This document shows positions 1-5,992 of a DNA stretch of 7,374 nt, piece after piece. This DNA is from Flavobacteriales bacterium UBA5871 (GTDB lineage: Bacteria > Bacteroidota > Bacteroidia > Flavobacteriales_D > Crocinitomicaceae): assembly GCA_002432085.1 (NCBI GenBank), contig DJFN01000007.1, positions 1 through 7,374 on the forward strand, read 5' to 3'. Each line of letters opens with the position of its first letter. The first letter of the stretch is position 1. The notes below the pieces were generated by a model that searched no databases, was not told the DNA's origin, and saw only the letters and a program-made list of their open reading frames with translations. Position numbers and translations under genes: made by a program.

Positions 1-302
1 CCGATCCAGAACACGAAGTTCGTGATGTCGAAGCCCCAGAACACGCGGTTCGACATACCCCAGACACCGACACCGGTGGAAACGAGGTAGGTGAGGCCAC
101 CACCCACACCGATGAGGGCGATGAGGGCGGACGGGATGAACAGCAGCCACCAGAGGAAGGGCTGCTTGTTTTCCAGAACGCCGCAGATGCGCTCGGTGAT
201 CCAGTGGTAGGAACGGCCGCTGAGGATGAGCTTTTCGCGCTCAAGCACCGGGATCTTGACCCCGGTGTGGGTCTCAGGGGCGGTATGCGTGGAGGAAGCC
301 AT
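1..302 (-). CDS. actC: ActC, NrfD-like quinol-interacting membrane subunit of Alternative Complex III (5' part only)
   Basis: This is the N-terminal 100 residues of an integral membrane subunit of Alternative Complex III; the rest lies beyond the left edge. ActC belongs to the NrfD/PsrC family, whose members span the membrane about ten times and interact with quinol. The visible part starts MASSTHTAPETHTG, then has EREKLILSGRSYHWITERI (about residues 21-39), a first hydrophobic segment (about 49-74, WWLLFIPSALIALIGVGGG) and the family-typical VWGMSNRVFWGFDITNFVFWI (80-100). I chose the ATG at 302-300 because it opens directly into this conserved N-terminus; no Shine-Dalgarno sequence precedes it. 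It follows actB after a 137-bp spacer, which is long for an act operon and filled with heptamer repeats. Codon choice is GC-rich (ATC, CTC, GCC), like the actB 3' part and unlike actA. Identity is confident; the downstream structure is not visible. Confidence 0.93.
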   Translation of the reverse strand, partial: MASSTHTAPETHTGVKIPVLEREKLILSGRSYHWITERICGVLENKQPFLWWLLFIPSALIALIGVGGGLTYLVSTGVGVWGMSNRVFWGFDITNFVFWI

Positions 303-441
303 GATTGGGATTGGAAGGTTGGGAAAAGACTTAAGACGTAAGACTGGAAGACTTGAGAAAAGAGGTCTGTGGTCGCCTTACGTGTTGTTCGTCGTCGGTT
401 CTGAAATCTTGTGTCTCGTGTCTTAAAGTCTTGTGTCTTCA
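303..441. repeat. Two facing arrays of 7-bp repeats in the actB-actC spacer
   Basis: Reading the plus strand, AAGAC recurs at 326, 333, 340 and 348 as AAGACTT, AAGACGT, AAGACTGG, AAGACTT, so the spacing is 7, 7 and 8. After about 50 bases an opposite array follows from 406 to 441: ATCTTGT, GTCTCGT, GTCTTAAA, GTCTTGT, GTCTTCA, with spacing 7, 7, 8 and 7. The second array is approximately the reverse complement of the first; GTCTTAAAGTCTT (420-432) pairs with AAGACTTAAGAC (326-337) apart from one bulged base. The transcript between actB and actC could therefore form a long imperfect hairpin. The last unit overlaps the actB stop codon (TGA, 441-439). Function is unknown. It may affect mRNA processing or the relative yield of ActB and ActC, or be a dispersed intergenic repeat. 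Confidence 0.75.
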
Positions 442-3400
442 GGCCATGTGGACCGTCGCCTTGCCGACGAACAGGGCGTCCGGCATCGCAGGATTCGGAT
501 TCTTCACGCGCGCCAGGTAGCTGGTGCGGGGACGGGTGCCGATGTAGTTGAGCAGGTCGTAGTTGCGCTCGCTCTCCTTGGCGCGGTTCATGACCGAGCT
601 ATCGCCATCAAGAAGGTTGCCGAATTCGATGCCGCCGGCGGGGCAGGCTTCCTGGCAGGCGACCTTTACGGAATCCACGGGAATGCGGAGAGTGCTGGTG
701 CTGACGGCGAAATCGACGGAGGCCTTGCCGGCGAGAAGGGCTTCCTGCTTCTGGCCGCGCTTCTGGCGGATCTGGGCGTCCTTCAGGCGCTGCACGCAGT
801 AGGTGCACTTTTCCATCACACCGCGCATGCGCACAGTGACGTCCGGGTTCTGCACCATCTTGACCAGCTCGGGTTTCCCCTTCGGCGCCAGCGGCCCCAT
901 ATACAGCTGGTCGAGCGGACGCTGGTGGTAATCGAAGTAGTTAAAGCGTCGAACCTTCCACGGACAGTTGTTGGCGCAGTACCGCGTACCGATGCAGCGG
1001 TTGTAGGCCATTACATTCAGCCCTTCCTCGTCGTGCACGGTGGCATTCACCGGACAAACGGTTTCGCAGGGGGCCGATTCGCAGTGCACGCACATCATCG
1101 GCTGCGTCACGAACTGCGGGTCTTCCGGGATGATCCGGTTCTTCTCACCACCGAACGAGCCGCCCTCGGCCTGGCCGTCCGAGTAGTAGCGGTCGATGCG
1201 CAGCCAGTGCATTTCACGTCCGCGGCGCACTTCGTCCTTACCTACTACCGGAACGTTGTTCTCAGCTTGGCAGGCGATCAGACAGGTACCACAACCGAAG
1301 CACTGATTCAGGTCGATGGTCATACCCCAACGGTGACCAACGTTCTCTACCGGATGTGCATCCCAAAGGTCGAACTCTTCGATCGGAGCTTCCACGTGGT
1401 TTCCGTGCTCATCCAAACGCTGAAGCATGTGGGGCTTGTTGTAAACATCTCTATCTTCATTCTGGAAGATCTCCAGTGTCGTCTCACGAACGATGGAATG
1501 ACGTCCCATCACCGTGTTGTGGATCTGTGTCGACGCGATCGGGTACATACCCTCTGCTTTCGAAACGGAACCGGTTACATCTGAAGTGTAACCACCGTTA
1601 TCCCAGGTCAGGAGGCGGTAAGCGTTTTTACCTACCGGTACGCGGTTACCGTTTGCATCGGTTTCGAAACCACCGTATTGTTTTGTCTGGTAAGCAGCGT
1701 TACCGATTTCTTCGTTTCCTTCGCCACGTCCGTAACCGAGAGCGATACCGATTGTACCGAGCGCTTGTCCCGGAGACGGGAATACCGGCAATGTCATGCT
1801 CTGAGCCCCTACTTTCACAGTAGCCACGTTCAGTCCGTGCTCCTGGTCATAGTAAGTGGTGTAGCCACCTTTCTCCATCTCGACAGGATTCATCGTGATG
1901 TAGTTGTCCCAGGTTACTTTGGAGATCGGGTCCGGCATTTCCTGCAACCACGGGTTGCCGGCCATGTCACCGTTACCGATACCGGCTTTCTGGTAAAGCA
2001 CTACTTCCAGCGCACCGCCTTTCGGCAATTTACCGGACACCATGCCCATAGAAGCGTCGTTAAATACCGGCGCTACGAACGCAGGGTTTACGAACTCTTC
2101 CGTAGTGGAGTTGTGAACCGCCATGCTCCAGTATGTGTGGAAGTCGGCGTATGTTGTCTGGTTCGGGAATCCGTAAGTTTCCCAGTTCTTAGCGATGTAA
2201 TCGTAAGCTACGCGGGAATCTTTTCCACCGCGGTTTGCTTTGCCTGCCCATACGAGGATCGTCTCGAGTGCAGAAGCAGTATTGTGCAGCGGACGGATAG
2301 TCGGCTGGGAAAGTGCATAAACACCTGCTTTCGGGTTGTGGTCGCCCCATGACTCGAGTGCGTGGTGATCAGCAGCAATGTACTTACATTTTGAAGCCGT
2401 TTCGTCTGCGTATTGGGAGATCGCAACGGTCAGACCAACTTTTCCGAGGGCTGCACCGAATTCCTTACCGTTTGGCAGGTTGTAAACCGGGTTAGATCCC
2501 AGGAAGATGATAGCATCAGGACCTTTTCCTGCGATCACTTCAGCAGCAAGCTTCTGCATTTTCGCGTCTTCGGACTGGAATACCATCAGCTCTTTTTCAA
2601 AGTTGAGGGTCTTGCCGTATGCGCCCAGAACGCTGTTCAGCTTGTTGGTCAGGATCTGAACTGCTGTGTTGTTCGATCCGGAAACCACTACCGACATGTC
2701 TTTGGAAGCTCTAAGAGACTTCACCGCTTCGTCGGCAACGGATTGTACTTCTTTTGAAAGGTTGGAAGGAACGCCTGTGTTCACTCCGAATTTACCCAGG
2801 ATGTAAGACAGAACGGCTGCCTGCTCGCTCGGCTTGATCATCGCGCGATAATCTGCGTTGGAACCGGTGATAGACATCATCGATTCGAACTGGAAGTGAC
2901 GGCTCATCCATTCACCATCCGGAACGCGACGCTTACCGTAGTCGGCAGAGAATGCATTCCCCATCAGCCAAGTGCTCAGGAAGTCTGCGCCGAGGCTCAC
3001 GATGGTTTTAGCGTTGGTGAAGTTGTAATCCGGAATGGAACGCTTGCCGAAAGAAGCAAGGTTCGCCTCGCGCATTGCGTTGTATGATACAGCATCGTAT
3101 TGAACGATGTTGAAGTTCGGATGGTAAACATCCATCATGCCTTCAGCAACTGCTCCTCCGTACAGGGAAGAAGAAAGCTCTGCAAGCGCACCGTACATGG
3201 ACGGTGAAATGATGGTGTTCGATACGATAGCGATCTTACCGTTGTTTTTTGCAATTGTACGCAGCTTATCGCCTACGTTTTTGTCAAGCTCGCTCCAGGT
3301 CTTCGCACCTTTTACGTTAGTCAGACGCGCACTGTCGTAGAGTGACAGTACAGACGCCACGATCTGTGGAGTCAGCGCACCTTGTGTAAAGCCGAAGTCG

Positions 3401-3768
3401 CGGTTTCCTTTGATGTAGATCGGACGACCTTCACGTGTTTTCACCACGATGCTTGCGTAAGCGTTTCCATCGTAGTAAGTCGAAGCGTACCAGGTAGCTG
3501 CACCCGGTGTTACGTTCTCCGGCTTGTTCACGTAAGGGATGGCTTTGGTAACAGGAGCCTCACAGGCTGCTACTGTTGCTGCCGCCACACTGAAACCGAG
3601 GAATTTCAGGAAGTCGCGTCGCGCAGTGGAAGTTTCCTTCAGCTGCTCGTCGGCGAGGAACTCGTCAACAGATACGGATGGTGCGAATTCGTTATCGCGC
3701 TGCTCTACAAACGCAGGGGTTTGCTTGAGCTCATCGATACCTTTCCAATATTTTTTTGTCGTTGCCAT
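439..3768 (-). CDS. actB: ActB, Fe-S cluster subunit of Alternative Complex III (fused molybdopterin-oxidoreductase-like and ferredoxin domains)
   Basis: This 1109-residue protein is the electron-wiring subunit of Alternative Complex III on the periplasmic face. The N-terminus has a twin-arginine signal (T-A-R50-R51-D-F-L-K-F-L-G) followed by a hydrophobic stretch and a lipobox-like V-A-A-C69, so Tat export and possible lipidation are likely. Residues about 80-780 resemble molybdopterin oxidoreductases; in this family that domain is known to lack the cofactor. Residues about 805-1060 form a ferredoxin-like domain with four cysteine sets: C823/826/829/833, C893/896/901/905, C925/931/935 and C988/991/1038/1042. 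The third set has Thr928 where related PsrB/NrfC proteins have a cysteine, which fits the single [3Fe-4S] cluster beside three [4Fe-4S] clusters known for the complex. The ATG at 3768 lies 24 bases after the actA stop, preceded by a purine-rich stretch. GC content rises sharply near positions 1330-1200, inside the ferredoxin domain, with the frame unbroken. Confidence 0.96.
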   Translation of the reverse strand: MATTKKYWKGIDELKQTPAFVEQRDNEFAPSVSVDEFLADEQLKETSTARRDFLKFLGFSVAAATVAACEAPVTKAIPYVNKPENVTPGAATWYASTYYDGNAYASIVVKTREGRPIYIKGNRDFGFTQGALTPQIVASVLSLYDSARLTNVKGAKTWSELDKNVGDKLRTIAKNNGKIAIVSNTIISPSMYGALAELSSSLYGGAVAEGMMDVYHPNFNIVQYDAVSYNAMREANLASFGKRSIPDYNFTNAKTIVSLGADFLSTWLMGNAFSADYGKRRVPDGEWMSRHFQFESMMSITGSNADYRAMIKPSEQAAVLSYILGKFGVNTGVPSNLSKEVQSVADEAVKSLRASKDMSVVVSGSNNTAVQILTNKLNSVLGAYGKTLNFEKELMVFQSEDAKMQKLAAEVIAGKGPDAIIFLGSNPVYNLPNGKEFGAALGKVGLTVAISQYADETASKCKYIAADHHALESWGDHNPKAGVYALSQPTIRPLHNTASALETILVWAGKANRGGKDSRVAYDYIAKNWETYGFPNQTTYADFHTYWSMAVHNSTTEEFVNPAFVAPVFNDASMGMVSGKLPKGGALEVVLYQKAGIGNGDMAGNPWLQEMPDPISKVTWDNYITMNPVEMEKGGYTTYYDQEHGLNVATVKVGAQSMTLPVFPSPGQALGTIGIALGYGRGEGNEEIGNAAYQTKQYGGFETDANGNRVPVGKNAYRLLTWDNGGYTSDVTGSVSKAEGMYPIASTQIHNTVMGRHSIVRETTLEIFQNEDRDVYNKPHMLQRLDEHGNHVEAPIEEFDLWDAHPVENVGHRWGMTIDLNQCFGCGTCLIACQAENNVPVVGKDEVRRGREMHWLRIDRYYSDGQAEGGSFGGEKNRIIPEDPQFVTQPMMCVHCESAPCETVCPVNATVHDEEGLNVMAYNRCIGTRYCANNCPWKVRRFNYFDYHQRPLDQLYMGPLAPKGKPELVKMVQNPDVTVRMRGVMEKCTYCVQRLKDAQIRQKRGQKQEALLAGKASVDFAVSTSTLRIPVDSVKVACQEACPAGGIEFGNLLDGDSSVMNRAKESERNYDLLNYIGTRPRTSYLARVKNPNPAMPDALFVGKATVHMA

Positions 3769-3792
3769 ACTTTCTTTCTTCAGTTCAGAATA

Positions 3793-5130
3793 TTAATAGT
3801 GACATTTAGCACATTCCCAACCACCTAATTCTTTAACCGTTACTTTACCGTCTTCGAGGTACTTGTCGTAAAGTGAGCGGTCATTGTTCAGCAATCGCTT
3901 ATGGATTTCGTTATAGTAAGCGTTGTTTTTCTTGGTGAGCGGACCTTCTGAGATTTCTTTCTCAGCGTGGCACTCGATACACCAGCCCATTGTCAGGGTA
4001 GCTTTTGTCAGCTTAACGTTGCCTTCGATTTTGTTCAGCTCTGCTACCGGCATTACGCGAACGGTTTCGTTCTGCTTGGTCATGTCGCCGTGGCACTGCT
4101 TACAGTCGAGACCACCAGCCACTACGTGCTGTGAGTGGTTGAAGTATACGTGGTCAGGAAGAACGTGTACTTTGTTCCACACGATTTCTTTCGTGTTCCC
4201 TGTGTATTCCTGCTTGCCTGCATCCCATCCTGCAGCGGCATAGATCTGCTGGATTTTAGCAACCTGCTCGCCATCGCCTGTGATCTGCTTGTGGCAGTTC
4301 ATACATACGTTTACAGTTGGCAGACCTGCTGTTTTGGATTTCGTTACGGAGTTGTGGCAGTATTTACAGTCGATGCCGTTTGCACCTGTGTGAACATCGT
4401 GCGGGAACTGGATCGGCTGTGAAGGATGGTAGTCTTCCATTACGTTGATGGAGTATAGTCCGAGGAAGAACCAAACCACCAGTGAGATGAACACAACCAG
4501 ACCACCCATACCGACATATTTGCGATTTTTCCAGGACCAGCGCTTGAATTCATCTGCGTAGCTCAGCTCGTCTTTGTCTTCTTCAGCACCGGAAGCGACT
4601 TTCGTAGCATTATTCAGCTGACGACGAACACCGCCTACAGCCATGATGATTGCAACGAAGATCACACCGAGCAGGATCCAAAGCCAGGACATTCCGCCCT
4701 CTTCTTCTTCACCTGTCGGACCACCAGGAACCGGAGTGTCTCCACCGCCTTCCGTAGCCGGCACTTGTGCATCTACGTAGTCGAAGATCGCATCGATCTC
4801 TTCGTCCTTCAGGTTAGGGAACTTGTTCATGTCCGTCTTCTTGACGGTCGTCACACTGGCGGCGTATGGATCTGCAGCAGCGGCAGCCTGGAAGTTCTTT
4901 ACCCAGAGGTAAATCGATCCTTCTTTCGCACCACCGTCAGCCCATTTCTGACGAACTCCGAAGAGCTTCGGCCCTGTTCCATCCTTGTGTGGCTGGGGAC
5001 AGGTCGCACAGTTTGCCTTAAACAAGCCACCGCCATCAATCTTGGCTTCTTGCGCGGAAACACCAAAAGCACCTGTTACGAACACCGTCGTAAGTGCAGC
5101 GATACTCCATTGTTTTATACTTCTAAACAT
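3793..5130 (-). CDS. actA: ActA, multiheme cytochrome c subunit of Alternative Complex III with fused N-terminal monoheme-type domain
   Basis: This 445-residue protein is the heme-bearing subunit that passes electrons from the ActB clusters to downstream acceptors. A Sec signal peptide (1 to about 26, MFRSIKQWSIAALTTVFVTG then VSAQ) is followed by a class-I cytochrome-like domain (about 30-122). That domain keeps Met101 in TDMNKFP, a plausible distal ligand, and the closing helix LKDEEIDAIFDYV, but its heme motif reads C41-A-T-C44-P45 instead of CxxCH. An acidic, Gly/Pro-rich linker (125-145) leads to membrane helix 1 (about 147-167), a charged presumably cytoplasmic loop, and helix 2 (about 205-226). 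The C-terminal pentaheme part has CKYCH (255-259), CMNCH (276-280), CKQCH (343-347), CIECH (384-388) and CAKCH (440-444). Positive charge (RR at 169-170, KRWSWKNRK at 196-204) between the helices supports both heme domains facing the periplasm. It is the first gene of the operon and lies 24 bases before actB. Confidence 0.95.
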   Translation of the reverse strand: MFRSIKQWSIAALTTVFVTGAFGVSAQEAKIDGGGLFKANCATCPQPHKDGTGPKLFGVRQKWADGGAKEGSIYLWVKNFQAAAAADPYAASVTTVKKTDMNKFPNLKDEEIDAIFDYVDAQVPATEGGGDTPVPGGPTGEEEEGGMSWLWILLGVIFVAIIMAVGGVRRQLNNATKVASGAEEDKDELSYADEFKRWSWKNRKYVGMGGLVVFISLVVWFFLGLYSINVMEDYHPSQPIQFPHDVHTGANGIDCKYCHNSVTKSKTAGLPTVNVCMNCHKQITGDGEQVAKIQQIYAAAGWDAGKQEYTGNTKEIVWNKVHVLPDHVYFNHSQHVVAGGLDCKQCHGDMTKQNETVRVMPVAELNKIEGNVKLTKATLTMGWCIECHAEKEISEGPLTKKNNAYYNEIHKRLLNNDRSLYDKYLEDGKVTVKELGGWECAKCHY

Positions 5131-5161
5131 CTGAATACTAGATATTTTTGTTCCTAAAAAT

Positions 5162-5176
5162 GCCTGTCAATCAGGC
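5162..5176 (-). promoter_or_regulatory. Small hairpin in the predicted actA 5' leader
   Basis: GCCTG and CAGGC form a perfect 5-bp inverted repeat around a 5-base loop. It sits 32 bases upstream of the actA start codon, inside the leader expected from the promoter box at 5200-5207. It could influence mRNA stability or translation. It is short enough to be chance. Confidence 0.35.
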
Positions 5177-5199
5177 GGAAACCCACTAATTGACGCTGG

Positions 5200-5207
5200 C
5201 AAATTTA
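5200..5207 (-). promoter_or_regulatory. Candidate -7 box of the act operon promoter (TAAATTTG)
   Basis: On the minus strand the sequence TAAATTTG matches the Bacteroidota primary-sigma -7 consensus TAnnTTTG exactly. Transcription would begin near 5193, giving a leader of about 63 bases before actA. No good TTG is found 19-21 bases upstream at the -33 position; the closest is TGT (5231-5229). The weak -33 element may mean that an activator helps at this promoter. Confidence 0.55.
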
Positions 5208-5226
5208 GAAGAATCGGTACATTTCA

Positions 5227-5247
5227 TGACAGTTTTCTGACAATTTT
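5227..5247 (-). repeat. 11-bp-phased direct repeat AAAAyTGTCA upstream of the act promoter box
   Basis: On the minus strand AAAATTGTCA (5247-5238) is followed by AAAACTGTCA (5236-5227): two ten-base units differing at one base, with starts 11 bases apart, which is about one helical turn. The downstream unit lies where the -33 element would be for the box at 5200-5207. This is the geometry expected of an activator or repressor site, but no regulator can be named from sequence alone. Confidence 0.45.
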
Positions 5248-5401
5248 ACCCGGTTCCTTTTTAATTTAAAACGATTCTAAATAACTACTTTCTTTCACAT
5301 TTCTTAACAACAGCCTAATATCCTGCCATTTGAGCAGAAAAAGCCCTGAAAAACGTTTCCAGCAACGGTTTTTGACGGCTGCCGGCAGCGTGGCATTCAA
5401 A

Positions 5402-5433
5402 TTGATTGGCGTTGGAGGAAATTTGTACATTTG
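5402..5433 (+). promoter_or_regulatory. Candidate promoter for the SPOR-domain gene (TACATTTG at 5426-5433)
   Basis: TACATTTG fits the Bacteroidota -7 consensus TAnnTTTG exactly. TTG triplets at 5402-5404 and 5406-5408 leave spacers of 21 and 17 bases and are possible -33 elements. Transcription would start near 5440, about 17 bases before the ATG at 5457. This argues against the earlier in-frame TTG at 5406 being the real start. Confidence 0.55.
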
Positions 5434-5456
5434 TCCAACAAAAGAAGTCAACAGTT

Positions 5457-5849
5457 ATGCGTATTCTGATCATCGCCGCCCTGCTCATCAGCAGCAACAG
5501 TTTCGCCCAGGGAGATGTGAAAATCATCAAGGACAGCCGTATCGACGGTTTGGTTCGCAATGAAAGCCTCGTTATTCCGCCGGCAACCGGACCACAGATC
5601 ACGGGTTATCGCATTCAGCTGTTTTTCGACACGAACAAAGCCAGCGTCGACGATGCACGCGCCCGTTTCGTAGCCATGTTCCCGAAAGTAGACACGTACG
5701 TTTCCTTCACGGCGCCACATTATTTCCTGAAAGTGGGCGATTTCCGCACGCAGATGGAAGCCGAAAAGGTGAAAGCACAAGCCGATAGCAGCTTCCCGAC
5801 GAGCTTTATCATAAAAGAGAAGGTGAATCTTCCGAGAGTAGATCAATAA
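5457..5849 (+). CDS. Secreted SPOR-domain protein
   Basis: This encodes a 130-residue exported protein. MRILIIAALLISSNSFAQ is a compact Sec signal peptide with a plausible cleavage site around S-F-A-Q. After a short linker, residues about 50-125 look like a SPOR domain: GYRIQLFF begins the first strand, followed by a helix rich in Ala and Arg, then APHYFLKVGDFRTQMEAEKVKAQ and a final strand FIIKEKVNLP. SPOR domains bind peptidoglycan stripped of stem peptides, often at division sites, so a periplasmic cell-wall role is likely; the exact role is unknown. The ATG at 5457 is preferred because it opens the signal peptide and follows a good promoter box. The gene is divergent from the act operon and converges on the next gene. 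Nothing links it functionally to respiration. Confidence 0.85.
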   Translation: MRILIIAALLISSNSFAQGDVKIIKDSRIDGLVRNESLVIPPATGPQITGYRIQLFFDTNKASVDDARARFVAMFPKVDTYVSFTAPHYFLKVGDFRTQMEAEKVKAQADSSFPTSFIIKEKVNLPRVDQ

Positions 5850-5966
5850 TCTTAAATTATAAATGATTAATTATCAATTATAAAGTCTTTTTCGTTTGAA
5901 GTGGGGATCGAGCTCTGTTTTCAATAATGATCATTACATAGAAGTGAATCAAACCTCTTGATAATT
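5849..5966. repeat. AT-rich heptamer repeat array with a short inverted counterpart
   Basis: Starting at the last base of the SPOR-gene stop codon, the sequence can be cut into 7-base units: ATCTTAA, ATTATAA, ATGATTA, ATTATCA, ATTATAA (5849-5883). An inverted copy of nine bases, TTGATAATT (5958-5966), matches AATTATCAA (5869-5877) exactly. Between them lies a 12-bp palindrome TAATGATCATTA (5925-5936). AT-rich sequence produces such patterns fairly easily, so the heptamer phase is suggestive only. The layout resembles the actB-actC spacer. Confidence 0.4.
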
Positions 5967-5968
5967 CA

Positions 5969-5986
5969 TATCCGCCGTGGCGGATA
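5969..5986. terminator. Hairpin between convergent genes, possible bidirectional terminator
   Basis: TATCCGCC and GGCGGATA are perfect 8-base inverted halves separated by GT; in practice this gives a 7-bp stem with a CGTG loop. It lies 119 bases after the rightward gene ends and 6 bases beyond the stop of the leftward gene, the expected place for a shared terminator. Neither side has a long T run, so intrinsic termination would be weak. It may instead be a dispersed palindromic repeat. Confidence 0.45.
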
Positions 5987-5992
5987 ATAATT

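Larger units (their letters stand above)
5131..5456. promoter_or_regulatory. Divergent intergenic region between actA and the SPOR-domain gene
   Basis: No gene is supported in these 326 bases. Reading left to right, the region holds a small inverted repeat in the predicted actA leader (5162-5176), the candidate act promoter box (5200-5207), a tandem direct repeat (5227-5247), an AT-rich stretch (about 5255-5330), an imperfect stem AAAAACGTT/AACGGTTTTT with one bulge (5349-5373), a perfect 12-bp palindrome GCTGCCGGCAGC (5378-5389), and the candidate promoter of the rightward gene (about 5402-5433). Short reading frames here show no coding character. Confidence 0.6.

Noticed and set aside
326..441. 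Heptamer arrays considered as a CRISPR
   Set aside because: Units are 5-7 bp with no unique spacers of about 30 bp, and there are no cas genes.
433..1584. Long 383-codon open frame on the plus strand opposite actB
   Set aside because: It lies antisense to the well-supported ActB ferredoxin domain, and its translation is Val/His/Ala-rich with no recognisable motif. GC-rich codons on the minus strand suppress stops in this frame.
1678..2352. 224-codon plus-strand frame within actB
   Set aside because: It is antisense to a conserved ActB region, with no motif, signal peptide or promoter.
439..3768. ActB as an active molybdenum oxidoreductase
   Set aside because: The large domain is molybdopterin-enzyme-like, but the fused ferredoxin domain and the actA/actC neighbours identify ActB, a family known to lack the molybdenum cofactor.
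5406..5456. Upstream in-frame TTG as start of the SPOR-domain protein
   Set aside because: It would place 17 charged and polar residues before the signal peptide and would start upstream of the candidate -7 box.
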